From CTSoil-075 sp042610375 (GTDB lineage: Bacteria; Bacillota; Negativicutes; DSM-13327), in contig NZ_JBGJZL010000001.1 of the NCBI RefSeq assembly GCF_042610375.1, positions 1 to 64,000 on the forward strand: a stretch of DNA of 64,000 nucleotides, written 5' to 3'. The notes below the pieces were generated by a model. The model saw only the letters and a program-made list of their open reading frames with translations, did no database searches and was not told the DNA's origin. Position 1 is the first letter of the stretch, and each line of letters starts with the position of its first letter. This document shows positions 26,400 to 35,879 of this stretch, piece after piece. The translations under genes and the position numbers were made by a program.

Positions 26400-28112
26400 T
26401 TAGACTTTAAAGTTAAAGATAGAATTTTGCAATTCTTCAGCAAGTTTTGCTAAGGCATGACTGGCTGATTCCATTTCTCCAATGGCTGCAGATTGTTCTT
26501 CTGTTGCTGCCGATACAACATTAGTCTCTGACGCACTTGATTGAGTGACTGTATTTATATCTCCCATCATTGCAACAACCTCTTGATTATGACCCTTCAT
26601 TTGTCCTGCTGAACGATCAACCTCTTGAATTTGCAGGGAAATTTGATTGATAAATCCTACAATTTCCTTGAATGATTCCCCTGCGCTATTGACAACTTCT
26701 GTACCAATCTTCACCTCTTGGGTTCCCTTATCCATAGCAACAACAGCATTTTCTGTATCCATACGAGTTTCCTCAATCAAGTTAGCAATTTGTTTTGCAG
26801 CGACTTCAGATTGTTCCGCTAGTTTTCTTACTTCTTCAGCTACGACGGCAAAACCACGCCCTTGTTCTCCCGCTCGCGCCGCTTCAATAGCAGCATTTAA
26901 TGCCAAAAGATTAGTTTGGCTAGCAATACCAGCGATTGTAGAAACAATTTGCCCAATATCTTTTGAACGTTCCCCTAACTTCTTAACAACATACGCTGAG
27001 CTCACTACTGCACTTTCAATATTGTTAATTTGATTAACAGCCTTATTGACGCGGTCAACGCCAAGCGCTGCAACCTCTGTTGTATTTACGGCAACATTAC
27101 TGACTGTATTGATATTCGTAGTCACTTGTTCAATACCATGGGACATCTTATTCATAATCATCATTGCATGCTCTGTTGCCTTTACTTGTCTAGCAGAACC
27201 ATCTGCAATTTCAGCAATGGAATTGGCCATTTGATTGGCAATGACAGCTGACTGCCCAGCTGTCGCTGTCAATTCTTTCGAAGCGGCAGCGACTTGCTCA
27301 CTTGATTGACTCATCTGAAAAATAAGCTGGCGCAGTTCTGCACGCATTTTTATAATCATTTTGGAAAGTTGACCCATTTCATCTCGGGATGTAAAAGTAC
27401 TCGGCTTATCGGTTACATCACCACTTGCCACTTCTTCTAATGCAATGACCATTCTGCTGAGAGGAAAAGAGATTGCCTTACTGAGCATTAATCCTAAGAT
27501 ACCAGATAGTAGGATTGCAAAAACAGTTACACCAATGATGACTTTAAGGGCAAATGAAGCCCGTTCATCACCTTGATCATTTAAAATTTGACCCGATTTT
27601 ATATTATGAGTAGCCAGCTCAATGCGAAGACTCTGTAATTTTGAGAAAATGGGTTTACTCTGTTCAAAAAGTTCAAAAGCTTCCTTGGGTTTCCCATTTA
27701 CAACCAATTTAATGATTTCTCCCCGTGCTTTTCGGTAAGCTGGAACTTCTTTTTCAAGTTGCTCCCATTGAGTTTTCTCAAAACTGTCCAAGCTTCTTGC
27801 TTGATATTTTTCCTGCAGGGCATTAATGGCTTTCGTATTCCCATCAATTTCTTTAATAATATCCTGCTGTTTCGCAGGATCACTCGTTAAGATGAGAGCC
27901 ATCAGTTTCATTTCAGTATCCTTACTATGCAAACGAACCTCTTCCATTAAGTGAATTGGTAATAAATTATCATCATACATACTTGACGCAATTTGGGAAA
28001 TTTCTCGTGAATAATAACCTCCTACAACACCTACGATCAGATTAAAAAACAATACAATAGCCAAAATACATAAAATTTTAGTCGATACTTTCTGATTATG
28101 AAGAATTCCCAC
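26400..28112 (-). CDS. transmembrane methyl-accepting chemotaxis protein, 4HB sensor
   Basis: A classical receptor of about 570 residues. Helix TM1 (ILCILAIVLFFNLIVGVVGG) is followed by a ~150-residue extracellular four-helix-bundle sensor. Then come TM2 (VIIGVTVFAILLSGILGLML), a HAMP domain (about 220-270) and the signalling hairpin with IASQTNLLALNAAIEAARAG. I choose GTG nine codons into the open frame because AGAAGGTG lies just upstream. It lies alone, ending 122 bases before the SCIFF peptide start, and carries no obvious link to it. The ligand is unknown. Confidence 0.9.
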   Translation of the reverse strand: MGILHNQKVSTKILCILAIVLFFNLIVGVVGGYYSREISQIASSMYDDNLLPIHLMEEVRLHSKDTEMKLMALILTSDPAKQQDIIKEIDGNTKAINALQEKYQARSLDSFEKTQWEQLEKEVPAYRKARGEIIKLVVNGKPKEAFELFEQSKPIFSKLQSLRIELATHNIKSGQILNDQGDERASFALKVIIGVTVFAILLSGILGLMLSKAISFPLSRMVIALEEVASGDVTDKPSTFTSRDEMGQLSKMIIKMRAELRQLIFQMSQSSEQVAAASKELTATAGQSAVIANQMANSIAEIADGSARQVKATEHAMMIMNKMSHGIEQVTTNINTVSNVAVNTTEVAALGVDRVNKAVNQINNIESAVVSSAYVVKKLGERSKDIGQIVSTIAGIASQTNLLALNAAIEAARAGEQGRGFAVVAEEVRKLAEQSEVAAKQIANLIEETRMDTENAVVAMDKGTQEVKIGTEVVNSAGESFKEIVGFINQISLQIQEVDRSAGQMKGHNQEVVAMMGDINTVTQSSASETNVVSAATEEQSAAIGEMESASHALAKLAEELQNSIFNFKV

Positions 28113-28244
28113 AGCTACACCTTCTCTCAAAATCATAATATTATGTTATTTCTATGCGAAGAATGAAAAAACCTGTCGATTTTTATAAAATTATTATTAT
28201 TCTATCTTTTTGAATAAACGAGAACAAGGATTTATCAAACAAAA

Positions 28245-28343
28245 TAGCTGTTTTTAAGGACTTGGCCTACACCAACTCCTCAAAAACAGCTATAAATCTC
28301 AAGCATTCTTACTTAAAATCGAGAAAAGATAAACTTTCTATTT
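28245..28343 (+). repeat. dispersed three-hairpin repeat, copy 2, doubling as terminator
   Basis: AAGGACTTGG...CCAACTCCT matches the reverse complement of copy 1 almost base for base and is enclosed by an extra perfect 11-bp stem, TAGCTGTTTTT with AAAAACAGCTA. Further along, TTCTTACTTAAAATCGAGAAA...TTTCTATTTT resembles the third hairpin of the 37494 copy. On the minus strand the outer stem is followed by TTTTGTTTG, so it can serve as the terminator of the secreted-protein gene ending at 28346. Confidence 0.6.
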
Positions 28344-28345
28344 TC

Positions 28346-29422
28346 CTATTTGCTTGGTTTAATAATGAATTTTATCGGTAGATTTGAAGCTCCCGGTGGG
28401 CTAAAAGTCAACCATAGTGATTTTCCGCCTTCATATGTGCCAATATAAGCACTTTCACCAATCACCTTCGAACCAAAAGACATTTGATCAGCAGGTGTTG
28501 CAATGGTTGCTACTTCTTGATGGCGATATTTAGTCCCGAGCCATCCAGCATATTCACCACCTCTAGGATTTAGATAATAAGACATTTCTCCCTTTGCCAT
28601 TGACGGCACATAAATTTTATACAAAATACCATAATTCCCATAATTCGTAGTTTTAGTACCATCTGTAGCATCAATACCTTTTACATAAGTGTCAATGGCA
28701 TTGTCAGCTAGGGTGAATGCAACAACTCCATCTTGCGTTGCATCGTACACTTTGTCAGGAATCACTAAGCGATCTTTACCATCAAATGTACCTCGTAAAC
28801 GATACTGAGCAACATCTGCAGGCAATACTTTAGCGCTGGCAGCAAAATTGTAAACATCAGCATCCACTGGCATCATCATCACTTTTACCTTAACAGGCTG
28901 ATCTGTCGTAAAATCATACATACCATTCACTAACATATTCGGCTCTACTACAGCGTGATCAAGGCTAGGGATCAAACTAATTGACTCTTTTGTTGGTACG
29001 TCCAAAAGATAAGCATCTTTGCCTTCAATATAATCGAGTTGCACTTTTTTCCCAACTTCTAAAAAATCATAGCTAGGACCACCTAAACCATACTTATAGA
29101 CAGTTACATGGGCAGGCTTATCTGTTATATTTTCTAGCAATACAACAATTTTCTTAGGAGTACTTGTACCATTCACATGATGGAAAAATAATCGATTATC
29201 TCCATTAACAGTGTCTTGATACATAATACCATCATCTGGTACAGTCTCTGGACTATCTGACAATAGGAGTTTTCCCCCGTATGAGGATATAGTGGCTTTC
29301 CACTCTGGTAAATTCGCACCATTCAATATCACGGTTGGTTGTTGTACCGCTCCTGCTGACACTGTGCTTTGAAATAATATAGCCATACTAATCAGCCATA
29401 TGCCAATCTTGTTTTTATTCAT
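28346..29422 (-). CDS. secreted protein of unknown function
   Basis: A 358-residue protein with a clear signal peptide (lysines, then IGIWLISMAILFQSTVSAGA, probable cleavage after the Ala-rich end near residue 25). The mature part is rich in beta-strand-like alternation, Gly, Asp and Tyr, with no Cys and no later membrane helix or cell-wall anchor motif. I do not recognise a family. ATG start with AAGGGGG. It stands as a single gene between a strong 20-bp terminator hairpin and repeat copy 2. Probably exported to the envelope or medium; function not assigned. Confidence 0.7.
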   Translation of the reverse strand: MNKNKIGIWLISMAILFQSTVSAGAVQQPTVILNGANLPEWKATISSYGGKLLLSDSPETVPDDGIMYQDTVNGDNRLFFHHVNGTSTPKKIVVLLENITDKPAHVTVYKYGLGGPSYDFLEVGKKVQLDYIEGKDAYLLDVPTKESISLIPSLDHAVVEPNMLVNGMYDFTTDQPVKVKVMMMPVDADVYNFAASAKVLPADVAQYRLRGTFDGKDRLVIPDKVYDATQDGVVAFTLADNAIDTYVKGIDATDGTKTTNYGNYGILYKIYVPSMAKGEMSYYLNPRGGEYAGWLGTKYRHQEVATIATPADQMSFGSKVIGESAYIGTYEGGKSLWLTFSPPGASNLPIKFIIKPSK

Positions 29423-29492
29423 TATGTTACCCCCTTTTTGGACATAGAATCATTATATCAATCCATTGATGTTATGTAAAATTACAAAGGTC

Positions 29493-29536
29493 GTCTCTTT
29501 TAGGGGTGATTTCTCAAAATCACCCCTAAAAGAGAC
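29493..29536 (-). terminator. 20-bp perfect terminator hairpin
   Basis: The arms 29493-29512 and 29517-29536 are exact reverse complements of 20 bases around a CTCA loop. The stem core is AGGGGTGA with TCACCCCT, flanked by GTCTCTTTT/AAAAGAGAC. It lies 18 bases after the deacetylase stop codon and ends the PHP-rapZ-yvcK-whiA-deacetylase transcript. Confidence 0.85.
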
Positions 29537-29554
29537 TTATTCAATATAATTCGG

Positions 29555-30304
29555 CTATATCCCTAGTTTGCTATATAGATGTGCTCTGAATAGACGCAAG
29601 CAAAATTCCCCCAACCCATATTTAGGATGAGGAATATTAATTCTTTTAAGAGCATAGACATCAGCGCCCTCACGATTAAGACCTGCAATCCCTGAACAAG
29701 CTCCCCGATATCGAGCCTCATTCAGTAATTGCTCCGTGATGGGTGAAAATTCTCCGTAGGGATAAGCTAAAAATTGTATAGGTCTACGGATATGTTCTTC
29801 TAATGCTACTTTAGATTCAACAATCTCGCGACGTTGCTGCTCAGGGCTAAGACTACTTAATCCAATGTGAGATACAGTATGAGAGCCAATTTCCGTATGC
29901 CGTTCTTGCATTTCACTAATTTGTTGCCAAGATAAATATTCTGTCGTTCCGACCAAACCAGAGACAACAAACACTGTACTACGCATATGATATTTTTCCA
30001 TAATCGGTAGCGCAGTCAAAAAATTATCTTCATATCCATCATCAAAAGTAATCACAATCGGATGACTAGGTAATGTTCCTTTCCCCTCATATGCATTAAA
30101 TAATTCCTCTAAAGAAATCGCAGTGTACCCCTTAGAAGCTAAATAATTCATTTGTTCTTCAAATTGATCAGCAGTTACACTATAAATATCATCAGCATCG
30201 CTCACCTGATGATAGGCTAAAATAGGTACGCCAGTTGTTGGCCAAGCAAACCAACCTATGATACATACTACTACACAGACACCAAGTGCCACGACTTTAT
30301 TCAT
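29555..30304 (-). CDS. exported polysaccharide deacetylase (NodB fold)
   Basis: A carbohydrate esterase family 4 enzyme of 249 residues, expected to N- or O-deacetylate envelope polysaccharide or peptidoglycan. An N-terminal hydrophobic segment (VVALGVCVVVCIIGWFAWP) is a signal anchor. The catalytic motifs are VITFDDGYEDN (base and metal-binding Asp pair), GSHTVSHIGL (two metal-binding His) and LAYPYGEF. The substrate cannot be told. The ATG overlaps the end of whiA by eight bases and has little ribosome site of its own, so translation is probably coupled. Confidence 0.88.
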   Translation of the reverse strand: MNKVVALGVCVVVCIIGWFAWPTTGVPILAYHQVSDADDIYSVTADQFEEQMNYLASKGYTAISLEELFNAYEGKGTLPSHPIVITFDDGYEDNFLTALPIMEKYHMRSTVFVVSGLVGTTEYLSWQQISEMQERHTEIGSHTVSHIGLSSLSPEQQRREIVESKVALEEHIRRPIQFLAYPYGEFSPITEQLLNEARYRGACSGIAGLNREGADVYALKRINIPHPKYGLGEFCLRLFRAHLYSKLGI

Positions 30305-31235
30305 CTTCTAATTCTCCAGCAATTTGTTCTAATTTCCGTAAACGATGATTCATACCTGATTTCCCTACACGGCCTCCCATAACATCAACAAGTTCCTTCA
30401 ACGTAGCCTCAGGGTAGGCTAATCTTATTTCAGCCGCTTGCTGCAACGAGTACGGTAATTGATTAAATACTTTATGTTCAATAATGCGTTTAATGCAAGT
30501 CACTTGACGGACTGCCGCATTCACTGTTTTCTGTAAATTAGCAGTCTCGCAATTAACGAGTCGATTGACTTGATTACGCATATCCTTGACTACGCGCACA
30601 TTTTCAAAAACTAATAAGGCATTATGAGCACCAATCAGTCGTAAAAAAGTAACGATCGCATCACCATCTTTTAGATAAACAATATAATCATTCTTACGTT
30701 CAATCATCCTAACAGGCAAGGAGAAATATTTCATCAACCGTACTAGAGTTTTACCAAAATCCAGATTACCTGTCACTAGCTCTAAATGATAATCTCCTTC
30801 TGGTCGATTGACGGAGCCACCACCTAAAAAAGCCCCACGCAAATAGGCCCGCCTGCAACAAGCCTTACGCAAAATTCCACTATCACTGCTGACATTAATA
30901 TTATCACCACGCATAATACCTAAGACTGATAATAATTCGGTCACGACAGGAGATGGTACAACCTTGACCATATAAGAATTATTTTTTTTCAAACGGCGAC
31001 CACGGGTAACAACGACTTCGGTTTTCAAATGAAAGCCGCTCTTAATCAGCGTCAGGGTTTTCCTTGCTACAGCAGCATTTTCAGTCGTAAATTTTATTCC
31101 CAGATTGCTATTACCGCCAATTAACATGGTACCGCCCATACGCATCAAAGAAGCCAGTTCTGCTACTTTGCAGCATCCTTGTTCATCCACAATCCTAGCC
31201 AATTCATTTCGAACCTCCGCAGAATAAGAAGCCAT
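30297..31235 (-). CDS. whiA: DNA-binding protein WhiA
   Basis: WhiA is a conserved Gram-positive protein with a LAGLIDADG-like N-terminal domain and a C-terminal helix-turn-helix; it affects division and, in actinobacteria, sporulation. Here MASYSAEVRNELARI begins the protein. RRAYLRGAFLGGGSVNRPEGDYHLE lies centrally and is split as RRAYLRGAFLGGG and NRPEGDYHLE; the C-terminus has GGRVGKSGMNHRLRKLEQIA. I choose the ATG with GGAGG seven bases upstream, six codons inside the open frame. About 312 residues, 61 bases after yvcK. Confidence 0.94.
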   Translation of the reverse strand: MASYSAEVRNELARIVDEQGCCKVAELASLMRMGGTMLIGGNSNLGIKFTTENAAVARKTLTLIKSGFHLKTEVVVTRGRRLKKNNSYMVKVVPSPVVTELLSVLGIMRGDNINVSSDSGILRKACCRRAYLRGAFLGGGSVNRPEGDYHLELVTGNLDFGKTLVRLMKYFSLPVRMIERKNDYIVYLKDGDAIVTFLRLIGAHNALLVFENVRVVKDMRNQVNRLVNCETANLQKTVNAAVRQVTCIKRIIEHKVFNQLPYSLQQAAEIRLAYPEATLKELVDVMGGRVGKSGMNHRLRKLEQIAGELEDE

Positions 31236-31296
31236 TATCATCCCTCCAGTCAAGCCATGATGAGTTTTTCAATCAACTCACTTTATAACTCATTGC

Positions 31297-32652
31297 TCAT
31301 TTTTTTAAATTTTTTATACTTTCACCGATCAAATAATAATCCAGCAGTCGCATGCGTTCGGAATTTGTTTTTAGTTTATAAATCATGGATACAATGGTTC
31401 TAGATAACTTGAGCGGATCATGTCGTACCCAATTCGTTTCGCTAATTACATCTGCCTTAAATACTTTGATACCCATCGCTTCAATGGCATCCACATCGAC
31501 TTCGACTGGATAAGCTCCTTGCGATGCATATTTTTCTTGTAAATTCATTGTCACATGATGAGTATTAACAACAACATAGTCAATAATCCCAGGACCAACA
31601 TGGTCTACGATCGCCTGAATATGATCCGAGGCACTATACCCATCAGTCTCGCCTGGTTGAGTCATCACATTACAGATATAAATTTTGACAGCTTGACTTT
31701 GACGCAATGTCTCAGCTACACCCTGTACTAATAGATTCGGTAAAATACTGGTATATAAACTGCCAGGTCCTAAAATAACAGCATCAGCATCACGGATGGC
31801 TTCAAGGGCACTCTCTACTGGCATGGTATCTTCAGGTTGCAAATAAACTCTATCAATTCGTTTCTGCGTCAATGGGATATTCGATTCCCCTTCTACAACA
31901 CTACCATCTGTCATCCTCGCCCAAAGTCGTACTTTTTGAATGGAAGCAGGCAAAACTCGTCCTCTTACAGCTAAGACTTTACTTGATTCTTTTAAAGCTT
32001 TCTCTACATCACCCAAGACCTCAGTCATGGCTGCAATAAACAAATTTCCAAAATTATGTCCAGCCAGATCACCATTTCCACCAAAACGATGTTGGAATAA
32101 TTTTTCCATTAATGGCTCAGTATCAGCCAATGCTACCAAACAATTTCGTAAATCCCCAGGAGGAATCATGTCAAAGTCTTCGCGCAGGCGCCCAGAAGAA
32201 CCACCGTCATCCGCCACGGTTACAATGGCTGTGATGTTACCAGTTACACTCTTAATTCCTCGCAGCAATACGGATAAACCTGTCCCCCCACCAATAACAG
32301 TGACTGCCGGTCCTCGATTCAGCTTACGCTTTTGAAAAATAAGCTCAATTAATCGATCCGAACCTTCAGGAATCAGTACGCTAATCACCGAAGCAATAAT
32401 TTGGCGAGTTGCTAGTGTCATCACTACAAGTCCGCTCGCAATAACAGAAACTCCTACAATGGTCGTCACAGCATAATAATACTTACCTGTAGTCAGATAG
32501 ACCATTCTAAAAATAGCCTCTTCTAAATTCCCCGCATATTTGTAATTAAAGACAATCGCAATCCCCATACTTGCAACAATAACACCCAAAGAAAATAATA
32601 ATAACCAACGTTTTACCTTAATACCAGGGTACATCCATTTCAAAAAATGCAT
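31297..32652 (-). CDS. YvcK/GlmR family protein with N-terminal membrane domain
   Basis: YvcK (GlmR) is a UDP-sugar-binding regulator of peptidoglycan precursor supply in Bacillus. The C-terminal ~320 residues match it: VTVIGGGTGLSVLLRGIK, VADDGGSSGRLR, GDLRNCLVALA and GPGSLYTSILPNL. This protein has an extra ~120 N-terminal residues with two hydrophobic helices (LLLFSLGVIVASMGIAIVF and VTTIVGVSVIASGLVVMT), so it is probably membrane-anchored, unlike the Bacillus form. Start chosen at MHFLKWMYPG because GAGGTG lies seven bases upstream. Between rapZ and whiA, the standard order. Confidence 0.9.
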   Translation of the reverse strand: MHFLKWMYPGIKVKRWLLLFSLGVIVASMGIAIVFNYKYAGNLEEAIFRMVYLTTGKYYYAVTTIVGVSVIASGLVVMTLATRQIIASVISVLIPEGSDRLIELIFQKRKLNRGPAVTVIGGGTGLSVLLRGIKSVTGNITAIVTVADDGGSSGRLREDFDMIPPGDLRNCLVALADTEPLMEKLFQHRFGGNGDLAGHNFGNLFIAAMTEVLGDVEKALKESSKVLAVRGRVLPASIQKVRLWARMTDGSVVEGESNIPLTQKRIDRVYLQPEDTMPVESALEAIRDADAVILGPGSLYTSILPNLLVQGVAETLRQSQAVKIYICNVMTQPGETDGYSASDHIQAIVDHVGPGIIDYVVVNTHHVTMNLQEKYASQGAYPVEVDVDAIEAMGIKVFKADVISETNWVRHDPLKLSRTIVSMIYKLKTNSERMRLLDYYLIGESIKNLKK

Positions 32653-32727
32653 GCAATTACACCTCGACCCTTTGCGTGTCGCCATAGCGACATAATTTCA
32701 TTTGAATCACGTCCTGCATAATCCTTA

Positions 32728-33615
32728 TCATTCTGGATGAACTTCGATAACATTTTTCTTAACATCTCGGTGATCAAGATTTACTTTATAACCTTTGTAT
32801 TTTAGGCTTTCATGAATTTTACTTGCAACAAATACGGATCGATGCATTCCCCCCGTACATCCAATGGCAATAATCAACTGACTTTTTCCTTCTGTAATAT
32901 AATTTGGTACTAAAAAATCAACAAACTCTGTAATTTTCGCCATAAATTGTTGTGTAATTGGCCATTTCCAAATATATTCTCCCACCTCAGCTACCATTCC
33001 ACTCTTACGCCGCAATGATTCTACATAAAAAGGATTCGGTAAAAAACGTACATCAAAAACCATATCTGCATCTAACGGAATTCCATATTTAAAGCCAAAA
33101 GACACTACAGTGATGTTCATCCGCTGACACTCATGATCGCTGGCAAATAAACTTGTAATTTTTTCTCGCAAACCAGATGTTGTTAATTCTGAAGTATCGA
33201 CAATTTTAGTAGCCCGCCCGCGCACTTGATCGACCCGCTCTCGTTCACGAGCAATCCCTTCGCTAATGCGTCCATGAGGTGCCATAGGATGTCGCCGCCG
33301 TGTTTCTTTATAACGCCGAATTAAGGTTTCATCAGAGGCTTCTAGAAAAAGCATTTCATAACGATGACCATTTTTTTCGAGTTCCTCTAATGTTTGCATT
33401 AATGTATCAAAAAACTCTCGCCCACGAATATCGACCACTAAAGCAATTTTATTCACGCGTCCAGCTGATTGGGAGCACAGTTCTGCAAATTTAGGAATCA
33501 GCATGGGCGGTAAATTATCTACACAAAAATAACCTAGATCTTCCAGGGTCCGCACAACTTGAGTCTTACCTGCACCAGACATGCCGGTAATGATCACCAA
33601 ACGGACATCTTCCAT
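32728..33615 (-). CDS. rapZ: RNase adapter/nucleotide-binding protein RapZ
   Basis: RapZ (YvcJ) is a P-loop protein that in E. coli guides RNase E to a small RNA controlling GlmS; the Firmicute role is less clear. Visible are IITGMSGAGKTQ (Walker A), VDNLPP, FLEASDETLIRRYKETRRRHP and a C-terminal IAIGCTGGMHRSVF with HRDVKK. The start MEDVRLVI is chosen because GGAGG sits eight bases upstream; the open frame extends 23 codons further without a site. About 295 residues, as usual. It lies 75 bases before yvcK. Confidence 0.95.
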   Translation of the reverse strand: MEDVRLVIITGMSGAGKTQVVRTLEDLGYFCVDNLPPMLIPKFAELCSQSAGRVNKIALVVDIRGREFFDTLMQTLEELEKNGHRYEMLFLEASDETLIRRYKETRRRHPMAPHGRISEGIARERERVDQVRGRATKIVDTSELTTSGLREKITSLFASDHECQRMNITVVSFGFKYGIPLDADMVFDVRFLPNPFYVESLRRKSGMVAEVGEYIWKWPITQQFMAKITEFVDFLVPNYITEGKSQLIIAIGCTGGMHRSVFVASKIHESLKYKGYKVNLDHRDVKKNVIEVHPE

Positions 33616-33634
33616 CATCATATCCTCCATTTTC

Positions 33635-34366
33635 TTATACCTTCTGTCTTTTACGATTTGAACGTCTTGCCAAATGACTTTCAACGCTTGCGATCGACGT
33701 ATTTAAAATTGCACTAGGATCAATCTCATATTTTTCTAGCAGGGCAATCGCCTCACTAAAATTGCCGATTGATAGTGCAAAATGACTATCAGTACCGACG
33801 ATGATTTTAGCCTTATACTCTTTGGCTAAGGCAAGAATTTTTTCACAATAAGGTCGACTGCCGGCTCTTGATAATTTTAAAGAGCTATTGTTGATTTCAA
33901 TGGCCACATCATACTCGACTGCCGCCTTTACCACAGCTTCAGCATCAATTAAATATTCTGGATTACCAGGATGAACAATAACATCCACCCATGGGTTTTT
34001 AATGGCATTGACCAACATTTCTGTATTTTCTTCGACAGAACCACATGGCGAGCAAATAGTATGTAAGCCAGCCAACACAATGTCAAGAGGAGCTAACCGA
34101 TCTGCTGGCAAATCAAGGGTGCCTGCTCGATCGATTATATTGGCCTCTACACCTTTGAGTATTCTTACACCAAATAACTCTTCAGGCAGAATCCGCAGGT
34201 TGCCAAAATGATAGATATGAGGACCACCAGGCATAGCTGGACCATGATCCGTAATCGCAATCATTTCTAAGCCTTTATCGGCTGCTGCCCTTGCATTTTC
34301 TAGTACTGTACTATAAGCGTGCCCGCTAGATATTGTATGAATATGTAAATCAGCAAGAAATTTCAT
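33635..34366 (-). CDS. PHP-domain metal-dependent phosphatase, YcdX type
   Basis: About 243 residues of the PHP superfamily. LADLHIHTISSGHAYST gives the first metal-binding His pair, then ITDHGPAMPGGPHIYHF, AGLHTIC, IVHPGN and GTDSHFALSIGNF near the C-terminus. These are the expected metal ligands in order. YcdX-type proteins are thought to hydrolyse small phosphate esters; the substrate here is unknown. ATG start with GGGGGAG. First gene of the rapZ-yvcK-whiA transcript, 19 bases before rapZ. Confidence 0.88.
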   Translation of the reverse strand: MKFLADLHIHTISSGHAYSTVLENARAAADKGLEMIAITDHGPAMPGGPHIYHFGNLRILPEELFGVRILKGVEANIIDRAGTLDLPADRLAPLDIVLAGLHTICSPCGSVEENTEMLVNAIKNPWVDVIVHPGNPEYLIDAEAVVKAAVEYDVAIEINNSSLKLSRAGSRPYCEKILALAKEYKAKIIVGTDSHFALSIGNFSEAIALLEKYEIDPSAILNTSIASVESHLARRSNRKRQKV

Positions 34367-34435
34367 GATATCGTCTCCCCCATTATTAACCATTACTTGT
34401 TTATTAATTATATGGTACTTTTGCTAAAAAAGCAA

Positions 34436-34463
34436 AAAGGATACACAGTGATATGTATCCTTT
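34436..34463 (-). terminator. terminator of the NAD cluster
   Basis: AAAGGATACA pairs with TGTATCCTTT in a 10-bp stem with an eight-base loop, followed on the minus strand by TTTGCTTTTTTAG. It lies 61 bases after the pncB stop. Confidence 0.75.
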
Positions 34464-34523
34464 CTGAGTCTTATACGTATTCATTTAAATCGTAAAACCT
34501 TTTTATCCGCAATCAAGTTACCT

Positions 34524-35873
34524 TTATAAAATAGTTTCAAGATTTGGATTATCGCAAACACCGCGACCAATTTTAGATAAACTATGCCATTTATCATAGA
34601 TTTTAACGCGTACAATATCTGCAGTAAAATCATTATTTGTTTCTTTAGAGTTTTCAATGAGAGAGGACCCAACACCATAAATATCCACTGGAACATCATT
34701 ACGTTCAAACTCAGTAATTTTGGCAATATTAAAGCCACCAGTCACAGCAATTAATACACTTTTGCACCAATCTTTTGCCATGGCCAAATGTTCACTTGGT
34801 ACATTCCATTCTTCATATGCCGAGTCTAAAGCCAACCGCAAACTCCGAATCAATCGCGGACAAACGCCGCCATCCGTCGCAAGGGTTGCTGTCGGTTTGT
34901 TCAAAGATACATCAATCATATTGGCAGAAGTATCAGGACGCACGGCATAGAGTTTATAATAGCCTGCTTCTTCTTCTTTCCCTGCATTCATAAGTTCTAG
35001 ATATTTTGCAAACATGCGTCCCATGATTTTTTTAGACTCACCTAGACAATCATTTTTATAATCGATTAACGCAATTCGCGCCACTTCTTTTGGCATAATA
35101 CGGCAAAATTGCATCATTGTTTCAGTTGTATCACCAAGGAAAGAGCAAATCGTTGCATGGGCGATTGTTCCAACACCTTCAGCTCCCCACCAGGAACCTT
35201 GTTCATCTGTAGAGACAAAACGATAATTTTTCTTACCAAACTGAGCGTTATGAGCTTGTACAGCTACAGAGTATGCATAACCATGAAGGGCTTGAAGCTT
35301 ATAATGAGTGAAACGTGCAGGAAAAAATAAAATTTCTTTGGACTGGCTTGCTACAAGGGTATTATAGACATTTGTAGCAATACGAGTTGGTTCTGCAATC
35401 ACACCTAATAATACGGTTTCTAATTTAGCAAAATCTCGATACCGTCCTCTGATTTTCATGACAGGCTCGACGTTGAGTGCATCTCCATTATAATGTACGA
35501 AAGTACCATCACGAACAGCTTCCACTTCCAACTTATCATACGTATTGACAAAACAATCATTTTCATAATAGCCAGTACATTCTTTCAAGATCGCAAGAGC
35601 TTCATCAACTCCAGCAACAACACTAATAGGTCTGCGACGTGTAAAAATCTGCATTTCTACCTCTAGATCGCCATTATGAACCTTAGAGCAATCAACGCCC
35701 TCAACATCACTTTCCCCTTGAAATGTATACCCTTCTTGAGCTAACTGCTCAAGCATAATGACATTATTACAAAAATATTTATCGGAATACCAGCCATTAC
35801 GGATTTTTTCTGCCTCTATTTTAAAAACATCATGAGCAAGTCTTTCTTGGTTATAGATCGTCACAATTGCCAC
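34524..35873 (-). CDS. pncB: nicotinate phosphoribosyltransferase
   Basis: Makes nicotinate mononucleotide from nicotinate and PRPP, the salvage entry to NAD. The 449-residue protein resembles the NAPRTase family; recognisable are FPARFTHYKLQALHGYAYSV split as FPARFTHYK and LHGYAYSVAVQ, SLNKPTATLATDGGV and a C-terminal FNIAKITEFERNDVPVDIYGVGSS split as TEFERNDVPVDIYGVG. GTG start with AAGGAA six bases after the NrtR-like gene. The grouping with nadD and an NrtR-type regulator strongly supports an NAD role; the exact base accepted (nicotinate or nicotinamide) is not proven. Confidence 0.85.
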   Translation of the reverse strand: MAIVTIYNQERLAHDVFKIEAEKIRNGWYSDKYFCNNVIMLEQLAQEGYTFQGESDVEGVDCSKVHNGDLEVEMQIFTRRRPISVVAGVDEALAILKECTGYYENDCFVNTYDKLEVEAVRDGTFVHYNGDALNVEPVMKIRGRYRDFAKLETVLLGVIAEPTRIATNVYNTLVASQSKEILFFPARFTHYKLQALHGYAYSVAVQAHNAQFGKKNYRFVSTDEQGSWWGAEGVGTIAHATICSFLGDTTETMMQFCRIMPKEVARIALIDYKNDCLGESKKIMGRMFAKYLELMNAGKEEEAGYYKLYAVRPDTSANMIDVSLNKPTATLATDGGVCPRLIRSLRLALDSAYEEWNVPSEHLAMAKDWCKSVLIAVTGGFNIAKITEFERNDVPVDIYGVGSSLIENSKETNNDFTADIVRVKIYDKWHSLSKIGRGVCDNPNLETIL

Positions 35874-35879
35874 TTCCTT

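Noticed and set aside
34481..34738. Short minus-strand frame at the 3-prime end of pncB
   Set aside because: Out of frame with the well-conserved phosphoribosyltransferase, with low-complexity hydrophobic translation and no start site.
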